Positions 1-6,898 of a stretch of DNA of 22,477 bases are shown in pieces. This stretch comes from a virus. Below the pieces are notes generated by a model. That model was given only the letters and a program-made list of their open reading frames with translations, ran no database searches and was not told the DNA's origin. Made by a program: the position numbers and the translations under genes. The stretch's first letter is position 1. Every line of letters begins with the position of its first letter. Where the stretch lies: the IMG/VR virus record IMGVR_UViG_3300032242_002026, positions 1 through 22,477 of that record. The stretch is one strand, 5' to 3'.

Positions 1-1
1 T

Positions 2-136
2 GAGCATGAGATCGAGTCGTGCCTCATGCAGTTCCGTTCGTTCTGGAAGTCGGTCAAGGACGGTGGCGTGCGGCCCGATGGCTTCACCCCGCCGGCCGAT
101 GTGATGACGAAGCTGATGGCTCTGGCCCAGTCGTGA
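2..136 (+). CDS. C-terminal end of an unidentified protein, 5' cut by window
   Basis: An open frame enters from the left edge and ends at a TGA at 134-136, giving 44 residues (from EHEIESC to LMALAQS) with no stop. It lies 25 bases before the VWA/metallopeptidase-like gene on the same strand, so the two are probably co-transcribed. Genes of that neighbour's type are commonly preceded by a MoxR-like AAA ATPase, and this fragment could be the C-terminus of one. That identity is inferred from context only: no Walker motif falls inside the fragment. Confidence 0.6.
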   Translation, partial: EHEIESCLMQFRSFWKSVKDGGVRPDGFTPPADVMTKLMALAQS

Positions 137-161
137 CACCCAACCACACAGGAGAGAAGCA

Positions 162-1580
162 ATGACACCACGACAACTGTTAGGTCAGGCACGGGTACAC
201 ACGTTCGACTACATCCCGTACCTCGCGTCCTATGTCTACTCGCTGCGGGAACAGGAGTGTCCCGGCATCGGAACCGCAGCGGTGGATGCACACGGCAACC
301 TGTACTGGGATCCCGAGTACATCGTTGAGATCGGCAAGGGGGCTGCTGCCTACCTCGTCGCCCACGAAACGTGCCACTTGGTCTTCGACCATTGCGCCCG
401 TGCAGTGGAGATCATCGGTGAGGATGCCGACGAAACGCAGCGGCTCATCATCAACATCGCAGGCGACCTCGTCATTGAGCAGACGCTCTCCATGATGCGG
501 CACCTGCGGCCGGCAGGTGCGATCCACTTGGGGTGTGTTGTGCCGCAGCTGGGCAACATGAAGCTCGACTTCCCCGAGAACAAGTCGATGCAGGAGTACC
601 GTCGCCTCATCTTGGAGAAGCTGAAGGAGCAGCAGCAGAAGCCCGAGCAAGGCAACCAGAAGCAGCAGCCCAACCCGCAGCAAGGAGGCGGCGGGCAGGG
701 CGACGACGACCTGCCCCCAGTGCAGGGCGACCTCGACGGCGAGGGCGAAGTCCAGCCGGGCGACAACGACCCGCCGCCCGCCGGCGGCGAGAGCGGGCAA
801 GGCGACAGCCAGGACGGCGACAGCCAGAAGCCCGGCGCTCCCGGCATGGGCGGGTCGTGCGCGGACGGACAGCCCCGCGAGTACGAGAAGCCGGGCGACG
901 GGTCATGGGATGCATGGGGCGAAGACATGGCAGCGGCTGCGTCCGAGCAGGCCATCGCCCAGTTCGAGGCGAAGGGCATCGGCACTGTTCCCGGCACCAT
1001 CAAGGAGGCGCTGGCCCAAAAGCTGCGGCCTCAGCCCGATCCGTTCGACCAGCTGCGGTCGGCTGTGTGCAGCAGCGTTGCCGCTCCGGTTGGCGGCAGG
1101 GACTTCAGCCACCGTCGCCGGTCACGCAAGCAGCCGCCCGGCGACGACATGCCGATCCTGCACGGACGCATCACGGTGCAGCCGCATGCGGTTGTCATCG
1201 TGGACACCAGCGGTTCGATGGCAGGCAGTGACCTCAAGGCTCGGGCGTTGAGCGTGATTGGTCAGGGGCTCCGCAAGCTGACGCGGGTGAAGGTGTACTG
1301 CGCCGACACCAACGTCCGTTCCAGCGAGATCGTGACCAGCACGAAGCGGTTCGAGTGGGCTGGCGGCGGCGGCACCAACATGTCCCGTGCGCTGGAGGAA
1401 GTGGATGCCGACGAGCATCCCGATTCCATCGTGCTGGTCACGGACGCGCAGACGAACTGGCCCGCCAAGAAGACACGCGCCCGTGTGGTTGTCGCTTACA
1501 CTGGCGACACAGCATCGTCGTACTACCGGCGGATTCCAACGTGGTGCCGGACGGTGGTGCTGAACAGGGGAGGACAGTGA
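162..1580 (+). CDS. VWA-domain protein with HExxH metallopeptidase-like N-terminus (DUF2201-like)
   Basis: The 472-residue protein has a zinc-peptidase-like HETCH motif at residues 68-72, followed by H77. A low-complexity linker rich in Gln, Gly, Asp and Pro covers about residues 155-245. The C-terminal von Willebrand A domain carries a complete MIDAS DxSxS motif (D348, S350, S352) and a later GGGGTN segment. This layout matches the DUF2201 'VWA-like putative metallopeptidase' family, which usually pairs with a MoxR-type ATPase. The ATG follows AGGAG with 7-base spacing. The family is thought to act with its ATPase as a chaperone or remodelling system. Its role in a phage is unknown, and peptidase activity is not shown by the sequence. 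Confidence 0.85.
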   Translation: MTPRQLLGQARVHTFDYIPYLASYVYSLREQECPGIGTAAVDAHGNLYWDPEYIVEIGKGAAAYLVAHETCHLVFDHCARAVEIIGEDADETQRLIINIAGDLVIEQTLSMMRHLRPAGAIHLGCVVPQLGNMKLDFPENKSMQEYRRLILEKLKEQQQKPEQGNQKQQPNPQQGGGGQGDDDLPPVQGDLDGEGEVQPGDNDPPPAGGESGQGDSQDGDSQKPGAPGMGGSCADGQPREYEKPGDGSWDAWGEDMAAAASEQAIAQFEAKGIGTVPGTIKEALAQKLRPQPDPFDQLRSAVCSSVAAPVGGRDFSHRRRSRKQPPGDDMPILHGRITVQPHAVVIVDTSGSMAGSDLKARALSVIGQGLRKLTRVKVYCADTNVRSSEIVTSTKRFEWAGGGGTNMSRALEEVDADEHPDSIVLVTDAQTNWPAKKTRARVVVAYTGDTASSYYRRIPTWCRTVVLNRGGQ

Positions 1581-1581
1581 G

Positions 1582-2166
1582 ATGAGAGAGAAATCCACGC
1601 ATGCCATCTGGTCGCAGTGGCCCGACAGCAAGCTGCATGACTACACGCAGGTAGTCACGGGCCAGCCCGGCAGCAGGCTGGACAGGCACCCTGACTACCA
1701 CGCTCGGTCACTTCGCTTCTACCACGCCATCGCTGAGATGCTGGGGAAGCTCAAGTATCCGGGAGCGGCAGCCTTCATGGTGTCGCCACACTACTCCAGT
1801 CCATTCCCAATCGACTGGGACTGTGTGTCCGACAGGATGATCTTGATTCACCAGCCGCGTGCGTCTCCACACGTCATGCCCAAGCAATCGCTGCTGGTCG
1901 CTGCGCACCTGTGGTTCTTGGAGCCGGCCACTTCGACTGAGCACAAGCTGAAGGAGAAGGGCGTCGCCTCCAATCCATACAAGGACTTGTGGATTACCAC
2001 CAGCCACCTTCAGCATCGCGACTGGTGGGAGACAGACTGGGTTCCGCTTCGCACGACCAAGCGAGGCAAGCCCGTCTACGCAAAGAACTGGAGCAACGAA
2101 ACGCAGGCCATGCGCTACATCAAATCGTGGCTGCTCGACAGCCTTCACATTCCCGGCCCTGACTGA
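1582..2166 (+). CDS. Hypothetical protein, 194 residues
   Basis: I do not recognise this protein. The ATG lies one base after the stop of the VWA gene and has GAGG 8 bases upstream, so it is translationally coupled to it. The sequence is soluble in character, rich in Trp, His and Tyr, with no clear signal peptide or membrane segment. Segments such as SKLHDYTQVV and HRDWWETDWV look like a folded globular domain. Its position suggests a role linked to the VWA protein, but nothing more can be said. Codon use resembles its neighbours, which supports it being a real gene. Confidence 0.75.
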   Translation: MREKSTHAIWSQWPDSKLHDYTQVVTGQPGSRLDRHPDYHARSLRFYHAIAEMLGKLKYPGAAAFMVSPHYSSPFPIDWDCVSDRMILIHQPRASPHVMPKQSLLVAAHLWFLEPATSTEHKLKEKGVASNPYKDLWITTSHLQHRDWWETDWVPLRTTKRGKPVYAKNWSNETQAMRYIKSWLLDSLHIPGPD

Positions 2167-2178
2167 AAGGACATGACC

Positions 2179-2388
2179 ATGAATCTCGACTGCAAGTGGG
2201 GCGCTTACACCCCACGTGAACGACTCGACATCATGCTCGGCAAGAACCTGACCCCGTTCTACTTCGGGTGTCGCTGCGTGTGGGCAGCCTTCGCACTGTG
2301 GACGATGAGCGTTCCCGGAACGGAATGCTACATCCCACCGTACGGCTGGCTCATCCTCGTCGCCCTCTACTACTTCTACCCACTCTAA
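2179..2388 (+). CDS. Small membrane protein, 69 residues
   Basis: Two in-frame ATGs lie at 2173 and 2179. The GAAAGG at 2165-2170 is only 2 bases from the first but 8 bases from the second, so 2179 is the likely start (MNLDCKWG). The C-terminal half is hydrophobic (FYFGCRCVWAAFALW, then YGWLILVALYYFYPL), consistent with two short membrane segments. The gene sits between the unknown 194-residue gene and the serine recombinase with short gaps on both sides. No family is recognised. Confidence 0.65.
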   Translation: MNLDCKWGAYTPRERLDIMLGKNLTPFYFGCRCVWAAFALWTMSVPGTECYIPPYGWLILVALYYFYPL

Positions 2389-2398
2389 GGAGACAGCC

Positions 2399-3139
2399 AT
2401 GCCTACTGTCTACGCTTACGGTCGGGCCTCGACCAGCAAGCAGACCATCACGGAAAGCAACCAGCAGTCCGTGTGCGAGGAGTACATCAAGCGGGCGCTG
2501 ATACAGGAGGGGTACACGTACGGCGGCTGGCTGTACGACAGTGCCACCAGCGGCAGCCGGCCCATGTTCGAGCGGGACGAAGGCCGCAAGCTGTGGGCGC
2601 TGGTGCAACCCGGCGACCGCATCGTGTGGGCCAAGCTTGACCGGGCCTTCCGCTCCGTCGTGGACGCAGCCCAGACCATGCGGCTGCTCACTGCGAAGGG
2701 GGTCAGCTTCAACTCTCTGGACTTGGGGCTGGACACCAGCACAGCCATCGGCCGCTGCGTGTTCACCATCCTCACGGCCTTTGCGGAGCTGGAGCTTGAG
2801 TTCATTCGGGAGCGAACACGCGACGGCCTGCGTGCCAAGCGGCGGGCCGGCCTGCCTTACGGGCAGAACGCACCCATTGGCTGGGCCAAGCGTGGCCGCA
2901 AGAAGGACAGCTACTACGTCCCCGACTGGGACGAACGCAAGCAGGTCGAGGAGATGATCCGCCTGCGGGACGAAGGACTCAGCCTGGAGAAGATCGTGTG
3001 GAAGATGCGCCCTGTCGTCCGCACCAACGGCCGGCGGTGGAACATCAACTCGGTGACCCGAGCAATCAAAGCGGGCCGCTCTCGCTTTGCAAAAGATTTT
3101 CCACAACAGACAGAGCGGCGTCGATCCGTCGCCGTATAG
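2399..3139 (+). CDS. Serine recombinase (resolvase/invertase family)
   Basis: This 246-residue protein has the N-terminal catalytic domain of serine recombinases. YGRAS at residues 7-11 places the nucleophile at Ser11. Downstream lie a VWAKLDRAFRS segment with the conserved Arg residues and the ELELEFIRERTRDGL long helix. A short C-terminal DNA-binding region follows (APIGWAKRG, then DEGLSLEKIVWKM and RRWNINSVTRAIKAG), like a truncated Recombinase domain with a helix-turn-helix. The family makes double-strand breaks through phosphoserine links to invert, resolve or integrate DNA. The ATG follows AAGGAG with 6-base spacing. Its last 74 bases overlap the opposing sigma-like gene. A separate tyrosine integrase exists at 13766, so this enzyme may serve inversion or dimer resolution. 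Confidence 0.9.
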   Translation: MPTVYAYGRASTSKQTITESNQQSVCEEYIKRALIQEGYTYGGWLYDSATSGSRPMFERDEGRKLWALVQPGDRIVWAKLDRAFRSVVDAAQTMRLLTAKGVSFNSLDLGLDTSTAIGRCVFTILTAFAELELEFIRERTRDGLRAKRRAGLPYGQNAPIGWAKRGRKKDSYYVPDWDERKQVEEMIRLRDEGLSLEKIVWKMRPVVRTNGRRWNINSVTRAIKAGRSRFAKDFPQQTERRRSVAV

Positions 3140-3587
3140 TTCGTGGATCGCAGCCTGCCTGCACGCCCAGTTCGCGAAGGCTCTGTCCCTTCGTGAATCG
3201 GGCGTGCAGCAGGCGGCGGGTGGCAGCGGGCAGGCGAGCGATGGCTGCCTGCAATCTGGCCGACGTCTGCTTGGGCGGGGCAACCACGCCCTCTGCCTTC
3301 TCCATCGACACCCGGTCGGGCGAGTCGTATCGCAGCCGGCGGTTCTTGTCGATCTCTTTCAGCACGGCGTTGCGAATGGCGGTGCTGAAGTACGTGGTGA
3401 CCTGCGACTTCGCCGGGTCGTAGGTCATGGCCGCCTTGCAGATCGCAAGGTATGCCACGCTCGTGGAGTCAATGCGGATGTACTGTTTCCGCAGCGTGGG
3501 GTAACGACGATAGAAAGCGGCAAGCGCCTTCGGGACAACCAGAAGGGCTTCTTCCACGTACTTGGTTTGCTGTTCGTCCAGCGGCAT
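3066..3587 (-). CDS. RNA polymerase sigma-70-family-like factor
   Basis: The 173-residue protein has a region 2-like part (about residues 45-85, with AICKAAMTYDPAKSQ and TYFSTAIRNAVLKEIDKNRR), a short linker, and a region 4-like helix-turn-helix at about 117-160 (LPAATRRLLHARF, SLRELGVQAGCDPRTIRRRI). This is the two-domain plan of small sigma factors, which direct RNA polymerase to chosen promoters. An upstream ATG at 3608 exists, but the ATG at 3587 has AAGGA with 6-base spacing and is preferred. It is the last gene of the long minus-strand operon and overlaps the serine recombinase end by 74 bases. A late-gene activator role is plausible but not shown. Confidence 0.8.
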   Translation of the reverse strand: MPLDEQQTKYVEEALLVVPKALAAFYRRYPTLRKQYIRIDSTSVAYLAICKAAMTYDPAKSQVTTYFSTAIRNAVLKEIDKNRRLRYDSPDRVSMEKAEGVVAPPKQTSARLQAAIARLPAATRRLLHARFTKGQSLRELGVQAGCDPRTIRRRIDAALSVVENLLQSESGPL

Positions 3588-3614
3588 CGTGCATCCTTGC
3601 ACGGCCACTGCTGC

Positions 3615-3776
3615 TCACTTGGGCTTGGCTAGCAGCGGCACATCATTGCCATCCTGCAACCACCATCCGTAGTTGTAATCCGTTAGCAACTTCGGTGGTG
3701 ACGGGGGAGGAGGAGGCGGAGGCGGCGTGCTGCCGCTACGCTTCTTCGGACGCAGGAGGCGGGGAGACTGTGGCAT
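3615..3776 (-). CDS. Small proline-rich protein, 53 residues
   Basis: This short frame begins MPQSPRLLRPKKRSG, contains a run of eight prolines, and ends with a Trp/Tyr-rich segment (LLTDYNYGWWLQDGND) and VPLLAKPK. Its ATG overlaps the TAA of the preceding gene by one base (TAATG), the same kind of junction used elsewhere in this operon. Its stop lies 27 bases before the sigma-like gene's start. It has a basic N-terminus and no signal peptide or membrane segment. No family is recognised. The coupling and position support it as a real gene despite its size. Confidence 0.6.
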   Translation of the reverse strand: MPQSPRLLRPKKRSGSTPPPPPPPPSPPKLLTDYNYGWWLQDGNDVPLLAKPK

Positions 3777-4024
3777 TAGGGCTGTTCCTGGCTGGCGTCA
3801 TGCTGCGGTTGCAGCGTGTACAGCAGGCGGGTCTGCTCCCGAATCGCCTGCGTGATTTCCTTCTGCGTGCCAGCCATCTCCTTGAGGAACTCTTGGTGAG
3901 CGTGAACCATCGGCAGAACTAAGTCCGTGCGCACAAACCACAGGATCGCTGTGGCTAACACAAGGCCGAAGCCGTGACGTTCCAGCACCTTCATGAATGC
4001 TTCGTACACTTCCACCTTACTCAT
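3776..4024 (-). CDS. Small single-pass membrane protein with coiled-coil tail (holin-like?)
   Basis: The 82-residue protein has a hydrophobic segment at about residues 18-33 (HGFGLVLATAILWF), then an amphipathic helix at about 42-72 (EFLKEMAGTQKEITQAIREQ) that could form a coiled coil. The N-terminus is short and would face the opposite side. Small phage proteins of this plan are often annotated as holins or related membrane proteins, but no signature proves it. It overlaps the previous gene by 8 bases. AGGTG precedes the ATG with 5-base spacing. Confidence 0.7.
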   Translation of the reverse strand: MSKVEVYEAFMKVLERHGFGLVLATAILWFVRTDLVLPMVHAHQEFLKEMAGTQKEITQAIREQTRLLYTLQPQHDASQEQP

Positions 4025-4412
4025 CTCCGCACCTGTTCTCTACTCCCAGACGAGCCATCGAATGCCAGCTTGTCATCTGGTCTTGGTGCAGCTTCTTCTC
4101 CAACCACCACTTCACAAGCACCTGCACAATGGCCGTGATGGCCGCAACCAGAACGATTGCCATGATGGCAAAGCCGTACCTGTCGTCACTGCCATACCGA
4201 TTTTGGTACGACGACAACACCTGTGCTTTGAGCGAATCCCACACCATATCTTCTTCGCCCACCGACTCACGGCACGACAGGCCAAGCGAAGGCCATTCGT
4301 AAATGACGGTAGCCACGATGTCCTCAACGCGCTTGCGACCGATCATGCGGGCGCGCATTGGCAGCCTGTGCCGCACGTACTCAGCCAGGTCTTCGGGCGT
4401 CTCGAGGATCAT
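4017..4412 (-). CDS. Membrane protein with C-terminal anchor, 131 residues
   Basis: The first 75 residues are soluble and charged (ETPEDLAEYVRHRL, RKRVEDIVATVIYEW). One strong membrane segment follows at about residues 79-101 (GFAIMAIVLVAAITAIVQVL), then a basic tail. The ATG overlaps the stop of the previous gene (ATGA) and follows AGAGG with 5-base spacing. I recognise no family. It belongs to the run of small membrane or exported proteins around the papain-like peptidase and could act with them at the cell envelope. Confidence 0.7.
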   Translation of the reverse strand: MILETPEDLAEYVRHRLPMRARMIGRKRVEDIVATVIYEWPSLGLSCRESVGEEDMVWDSLKAQVLSSYQNRYGSDDRYGFAIMAIVLVAAITAIVQVLVKWWLEKKLHQDQMTSWHSMARLGVENRCGDE

Positions 4413-4663
4413 GGCTGCCTCTTGTTATTGCAGGAGCCATCCTTGCACGGCACGCCGGGCTTCGGGCGCTTGGCCGCACACGGGCAGGTCGTCGGGCAAT
4501 CGCACCACACGCGAGTCACGCCATCACCTGTCGGAACCATGCCAGTCCCGGCGCACTTGGAGCAGCACTTGGCTGGCGCAGGCGCCGGCTGCGGAGCTGG
4601 GGCTGGCGTGATTGGTGCAGCGAACGCCAGCCACACGGCGACAGTAGCGGTGGAAATGCTCAT
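4409..4663 (-). CDS. Exported cysteine-rich small protein with DnaJ-like CxxCxGxG motif
   Basis: The preferred start at 4663 has a near-perfect AAGGAGGTG with 7-base spacing, better than the longer frame from 4687. The product of 84 residues starts with a signal-peptide-like segment (MSISTATVAVWLAFAAP) and an Ala-Pro linker. Nine cysteines follow: CCSKC, WCDC, TTCPC and two more. CSKCAGTG matches the CxxCxGxG zinc-binding repeat of DnaJ, here in a small exported protein. It overlaps the previous peptidase stop by 4 bases (ATGA), and its Shine-Dalgarno lies inside that gene. Disulphide or metal binding is inferred. Confidence 0.75.
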   Translation of the reverse strand: MSISTATVAVWLAFAAPITPAPAPQPAPAPAKCCSKCAGTGMVPTGDGVTRVWCDCPTTCPCAAKRPKPGVPCKDGSCNNKRQP

Positions 4664-5592
4664 CCGAGCACCTCCTTCCCGCCCCACCCCTTAAGTTTCC
4701 TCTTAGGAAATCCAGCCACATTCGAGATTGCATACGTGCCACCTGCGTCAATCATGCTTTGGGCGACTCGTTGCTGAATCCAGAAGCTTCCCTCTGGCTG
4801 GTCATGCACGCGCTTCCCGGTGATCCACCCATAACCCCAGCTGTTCTGCACGCAAAACCGACACCCGTCTTCGTGGGTGTCATCCGCTGCGTGCCACTGC
4901 ATCGCGTGACTCCAAGACCCATAGGGCTGCGCTATGCCCCGATCATCACGAACGTGCGCGAATCCCTGCGACGAGCAGCACACCAGCCCATACCCATTGG
5001 CAATGGCGTCCCGTGCCTGCTGCCACGTGGTCACCAAAGAGATGGTGCCGATGCGGTGGTTCGCTGCTTCGAGGGTGACGCTGTTGGGTACGCCGTGCGC
5101 GCCCCACGCTATGCCAACGCTGGGGTTGTAGTTTGTCAGGTCGAAGCCGAACTGCGGGTATCTCTGGCGGAGCATGCACCCGCCCTTCTGATGCGCCCAG
5201 CCCACGATCTGTGAGCAGCTGGCGCCCTGCCCGCTGTGGCCGCGCGCTCCGTACAGCGGCTCGGTTGCAGTGCGGTCTACCCAATCCTCTGTCGTGCGAA
5301 TGTCAGGGTCGTTGGCCCGCGCAACATCAATACCCCCACGCACCGCATGAGAAACACAATCGCCAGTGGTTTGCGTTTCGTCATACGGCTTGCGACCGGC
5401 AGCCTTCTCAAACGCAACGACCGCAGGGTATGCCAGCGACAGCTTGCCGGCTCCAGATTCGGCCAGCGTGTCGCCAAAGAGTGGCATCGGCAGCGAAGAC
5501 AGCAGCCGGGCCGTGTCGTCGGGGTCGCAATAGCTGCCGACGAGGCCGTTCTCGTACAGGCGGATGAGTTCTTCTGGAGAATGCAGACTCAT
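4660..5592 (-). CDS. Papain-like (C1-type) cysteine peptidase
   Basis: This 310-residue protein shows the papain order of catalytic residues: Q74 with C79 in TTGDCVSHA, H229 in GSWSHAMQW, and N250 in the hallmark CVQNSWGYGW. The spacing fits a C1-family peptidase core. There is no signal peptide and no obvious long propeptide, though the first 60 residues (SPEELIRLYENG onward) could act as one. The start is ATG 5592 with AAGGTG upstream; a GTG at 5595 is the alternative. It lies among small membrane or exported proteins. Possible roles are virion protein processing, attack on the host envelope, or cleavage of host proteins. It is unusual for such a peptidase to be carried by a phage. Confidence 0.85.
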   Translation of the reverse strand: MSLHSPEELIRLYENGLVGSYCDPDDTARLLSSLPMPLFGDTLAESGAGKLSLAYPAVVAFEKAAGRKPYDETQTTGDCVSHAVRGGIDVARANDPDIRTTEDWVDRTATEPLYGARGHSGQGASCSQIVGWAHQKGGCMLRQRYPQFGFDLTNYNPSVGIAWGAHGVPNSVTLEAANHRIGTISLVTTWQQARDAIANGYGLVCCSSQGFAHVRDDRGIAQPYGSWSHAMQWHAADDTHEDGCRFCVQNSWGYGWITGKRVHDQPEGSFWIQQRVAQSMIDAGGTYAISNVAGFPKRKLKGWGGKEVLG

Positions 5593-5600
5593 CACGCACC

Positions 5601-6014
5601 TTACCGGATGGCAGAGAAAGCTTTCGCCGCCGACTGCCGCAGCTCTGGCGTGAGCGGCACATCGACGTCGCCAATGGCATCCAACAGGTAGCGGTCCAGC
5701 TTGTCGCCCAGCCCGGCGTACTTGCCAACGATTGCCGTGTGGACAAACGCCATCTGCAAGGCGTTCTGGTGCCGGTTGCGCAGGTCGAGCGCCGTCTTGC
5801 AGACCGGGTCGGCAGCAGTGCCATCTCGCACAACGATGTCTGCCATCGCAGCGTAGAAGTCTCGCAGCATCCGGGCGTCTTGGCTGCTCACGCCATCAAG
5901 GATCGCCGCCGGCTGCGGAACGGGAGCCACAGGCGAAGGGCGAAACGCATTTGCCAGCGTGCCGGCGCCAAGCGCAAGGCCCGCCACAATCACTGCCAAA
6001 CGAATGCGTTGCAT
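5601..6014 (-). CDS. Exported or membrane-anchored hypothetical protein, 137 residues
   Basis: The N-terminus (MQRIRLAVIVAGLALGAG) is a typical signal peptide or membrane anchor, with a possible signal peptidase site after TLANA. A proline-rich linker and a helical domain follow (SSQDARMLRDFYAAMADIV, LDLRNRHQNALQM). ATG 6014 follows AAGGTGG with 4-base spacing and overlaps the previous TGA (TGATG). A GTG at 6017 is possible but lies too close to the Shine-Dalgarno. The stop lies 8 bases before the peptidase start. The family is not recognised. Confidence 0.7.
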   Translation of the reverse strand: MQRIRLAVIVAGLALGAGTLANAFRPSPVAPVPQPAAILDGVSSQDARMLRDFYAAMADIVVRDGTAADPVCKTALDLRNRHQNALQMAFVHTAIVGKYAGLGDKLDRYLLDAIGDVDVPLTPELRQSAAKAFSAIR

Positions 6015-6250
6015 CACGCCACCTTCTGCGCCACCAATGCGGCAATCAGCGCCCTTGCAGCCGCCGCAATCTCAGGCTGCGACTTGGCCTCCGCTTCAGA
6101 CACAAGAACAAACAAGTCGTTGACCCACTTCGACCGGGAAGTCGCAACGCTGGTGGCTGGGGCCGACAGCTTCGGGAGGTACGGCCACACGGCAGCAACC
6201 GCTACCGACATGAACGCTCCGGCCGACACTGCTATCTCGGTGTATCCCAT
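6014..6250 (-). CDS. Small membrane protein, 78 residues
   Basis: A hydrophobic N-terminal segment (IAVSAGAFMSVAVAAVW, about residues 6-24) is followed by a helical C-terminal half (RSKWVNDLFVLVSEAEA, ALIAALVAQKVA). ATG 6250 follows GGAGG with 7-base spacing and overlaps the preceding TGA (TGATG). The layout fits a small single-pass phage membrane protein such as a holin, without any decisive motif. Confidence 0.65.
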   Translation of the reverse strand: MGYTEIAVSAGAFMSVAVAAVWPYLPKLSAPATSVATSRSKWVNDLFVLVSEAEAKSQPEIAAAARALIAALVAQKVA

Positions 6251-6519
6251 CACCCGACCTCCGCCTTAGCCACCGCAGTCAGGAGCGTGGCGATGTAATC
6301 GAACAGGGCCGCACCCTCCGGGCTGACCAGCACAGCTTGCAGACGCTCCAGCAGGTCGTCGTCCAGCGGCGTGTCAGTCTTTTTGGCAACGAACCGAAGT
6401 GCGTCGAGTACCTTGTTTGCCTTGTCTTTGGTCGTGGTTGCTGCGGAAATCTCGGACAGCAGCGACAAGACCGGAGCCCACTCCACCAAAGCCTGAATGC
6501 GATCCGCTACCGTTGCCAT
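6250..6519 (-). CDS. Hypothetical helical protein, 89 residues
   Basis: The product is soluble and mostly helical (MATVADRIQALVEWAP, LDDDLLERLQAVLVSPEG, FDYIATLLTAVAKAEVG), with no membrane segment or known motif. GGGAG lies 7 bases before the ATG. Its first 146 bases overlap the 3' end of the preceding gene in another frame, which is far more than any other junction in the operon. It is followed directly by the small membrane gene through a TGATG overlap. Confidence 0.65.
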   Translation of the reverse strand: MATVADRIQALVEWAPVLSLLSEISAATTTKDKANKVLDALRFVAKKTDTPLDDDLLERLQAVLVSPEGAALFDYIATLLTAVAKAEVG

Positions 6520-6898
6520 GTCTGCGCTCCCTGTGTTTCATCACCCAGCTCACTACTAGGTTTATGTCCCTTTCGGGACGGCACGCGGACAACAGCGTTT
6601 TCCTCGTCAGATACGGGTCTCGCCCTACGTCTTCGCAAGTATCCGCGAAGCTGAGAGCCCCGCCCGTATCCTCCTCAGTGACCCAGCGGTAGGCCGCCAC
6701 CTGCCGCCGCAGCTCCTCCAGCTCCATGCGGTCAAGGTCTTCCACGACTGCCATGCCATGCCGGCGATGCCGGTCGCACAGGGTTCGGACAAGCACGTAG
6801 GTGCGGGCCAGGACGTCGGCACAGAACCTGCGCCAGCCCTCCTCGCACTCGGGGTGGATGTTCTCGTCGTCGTATTCCTGTACAGCGTGGGCAATCAT
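6374..6898 (-). CDS. Hypothetical protein with possible DNA-binding helix, 174 residues
   Basis: The frame is open much further upstream, but the ATG at 6898 overlaps the previous gene's stop (ATGA) and starts the part that looks coding: MIAHAVQEYDDE, then RRFCADVLARTYVLVRTLC and ELEELRRQVAAYRWVTEE. The segment SFADTCEDVGRDPYLTRKTL resembles the short helix-turn-helix of some phage and bacterial regulators, but this is weak. The last 50 or so residues (from HRERRHGNG) are Gly/Ser/Arg-rich and overlap the next gene by 146 bases. They may be a spurious extension. Confidence 0.55.
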   Translation of the reverse strand: MIAHAVQEYDDENIHPECEEGWRRFCADVLARTYVLVRTLCDRHRRHGMAVVEDLDRMELEELRRQVAAYRWVTEEDTGGALSFADTCEDVGRDPYLTRKTLLSACRPERDINLVVSWVMKHRERRHGNGSGSHSGFGGVGSGLVAAVRDFRSNHDQRQGKQGTRRTSVRCQKD

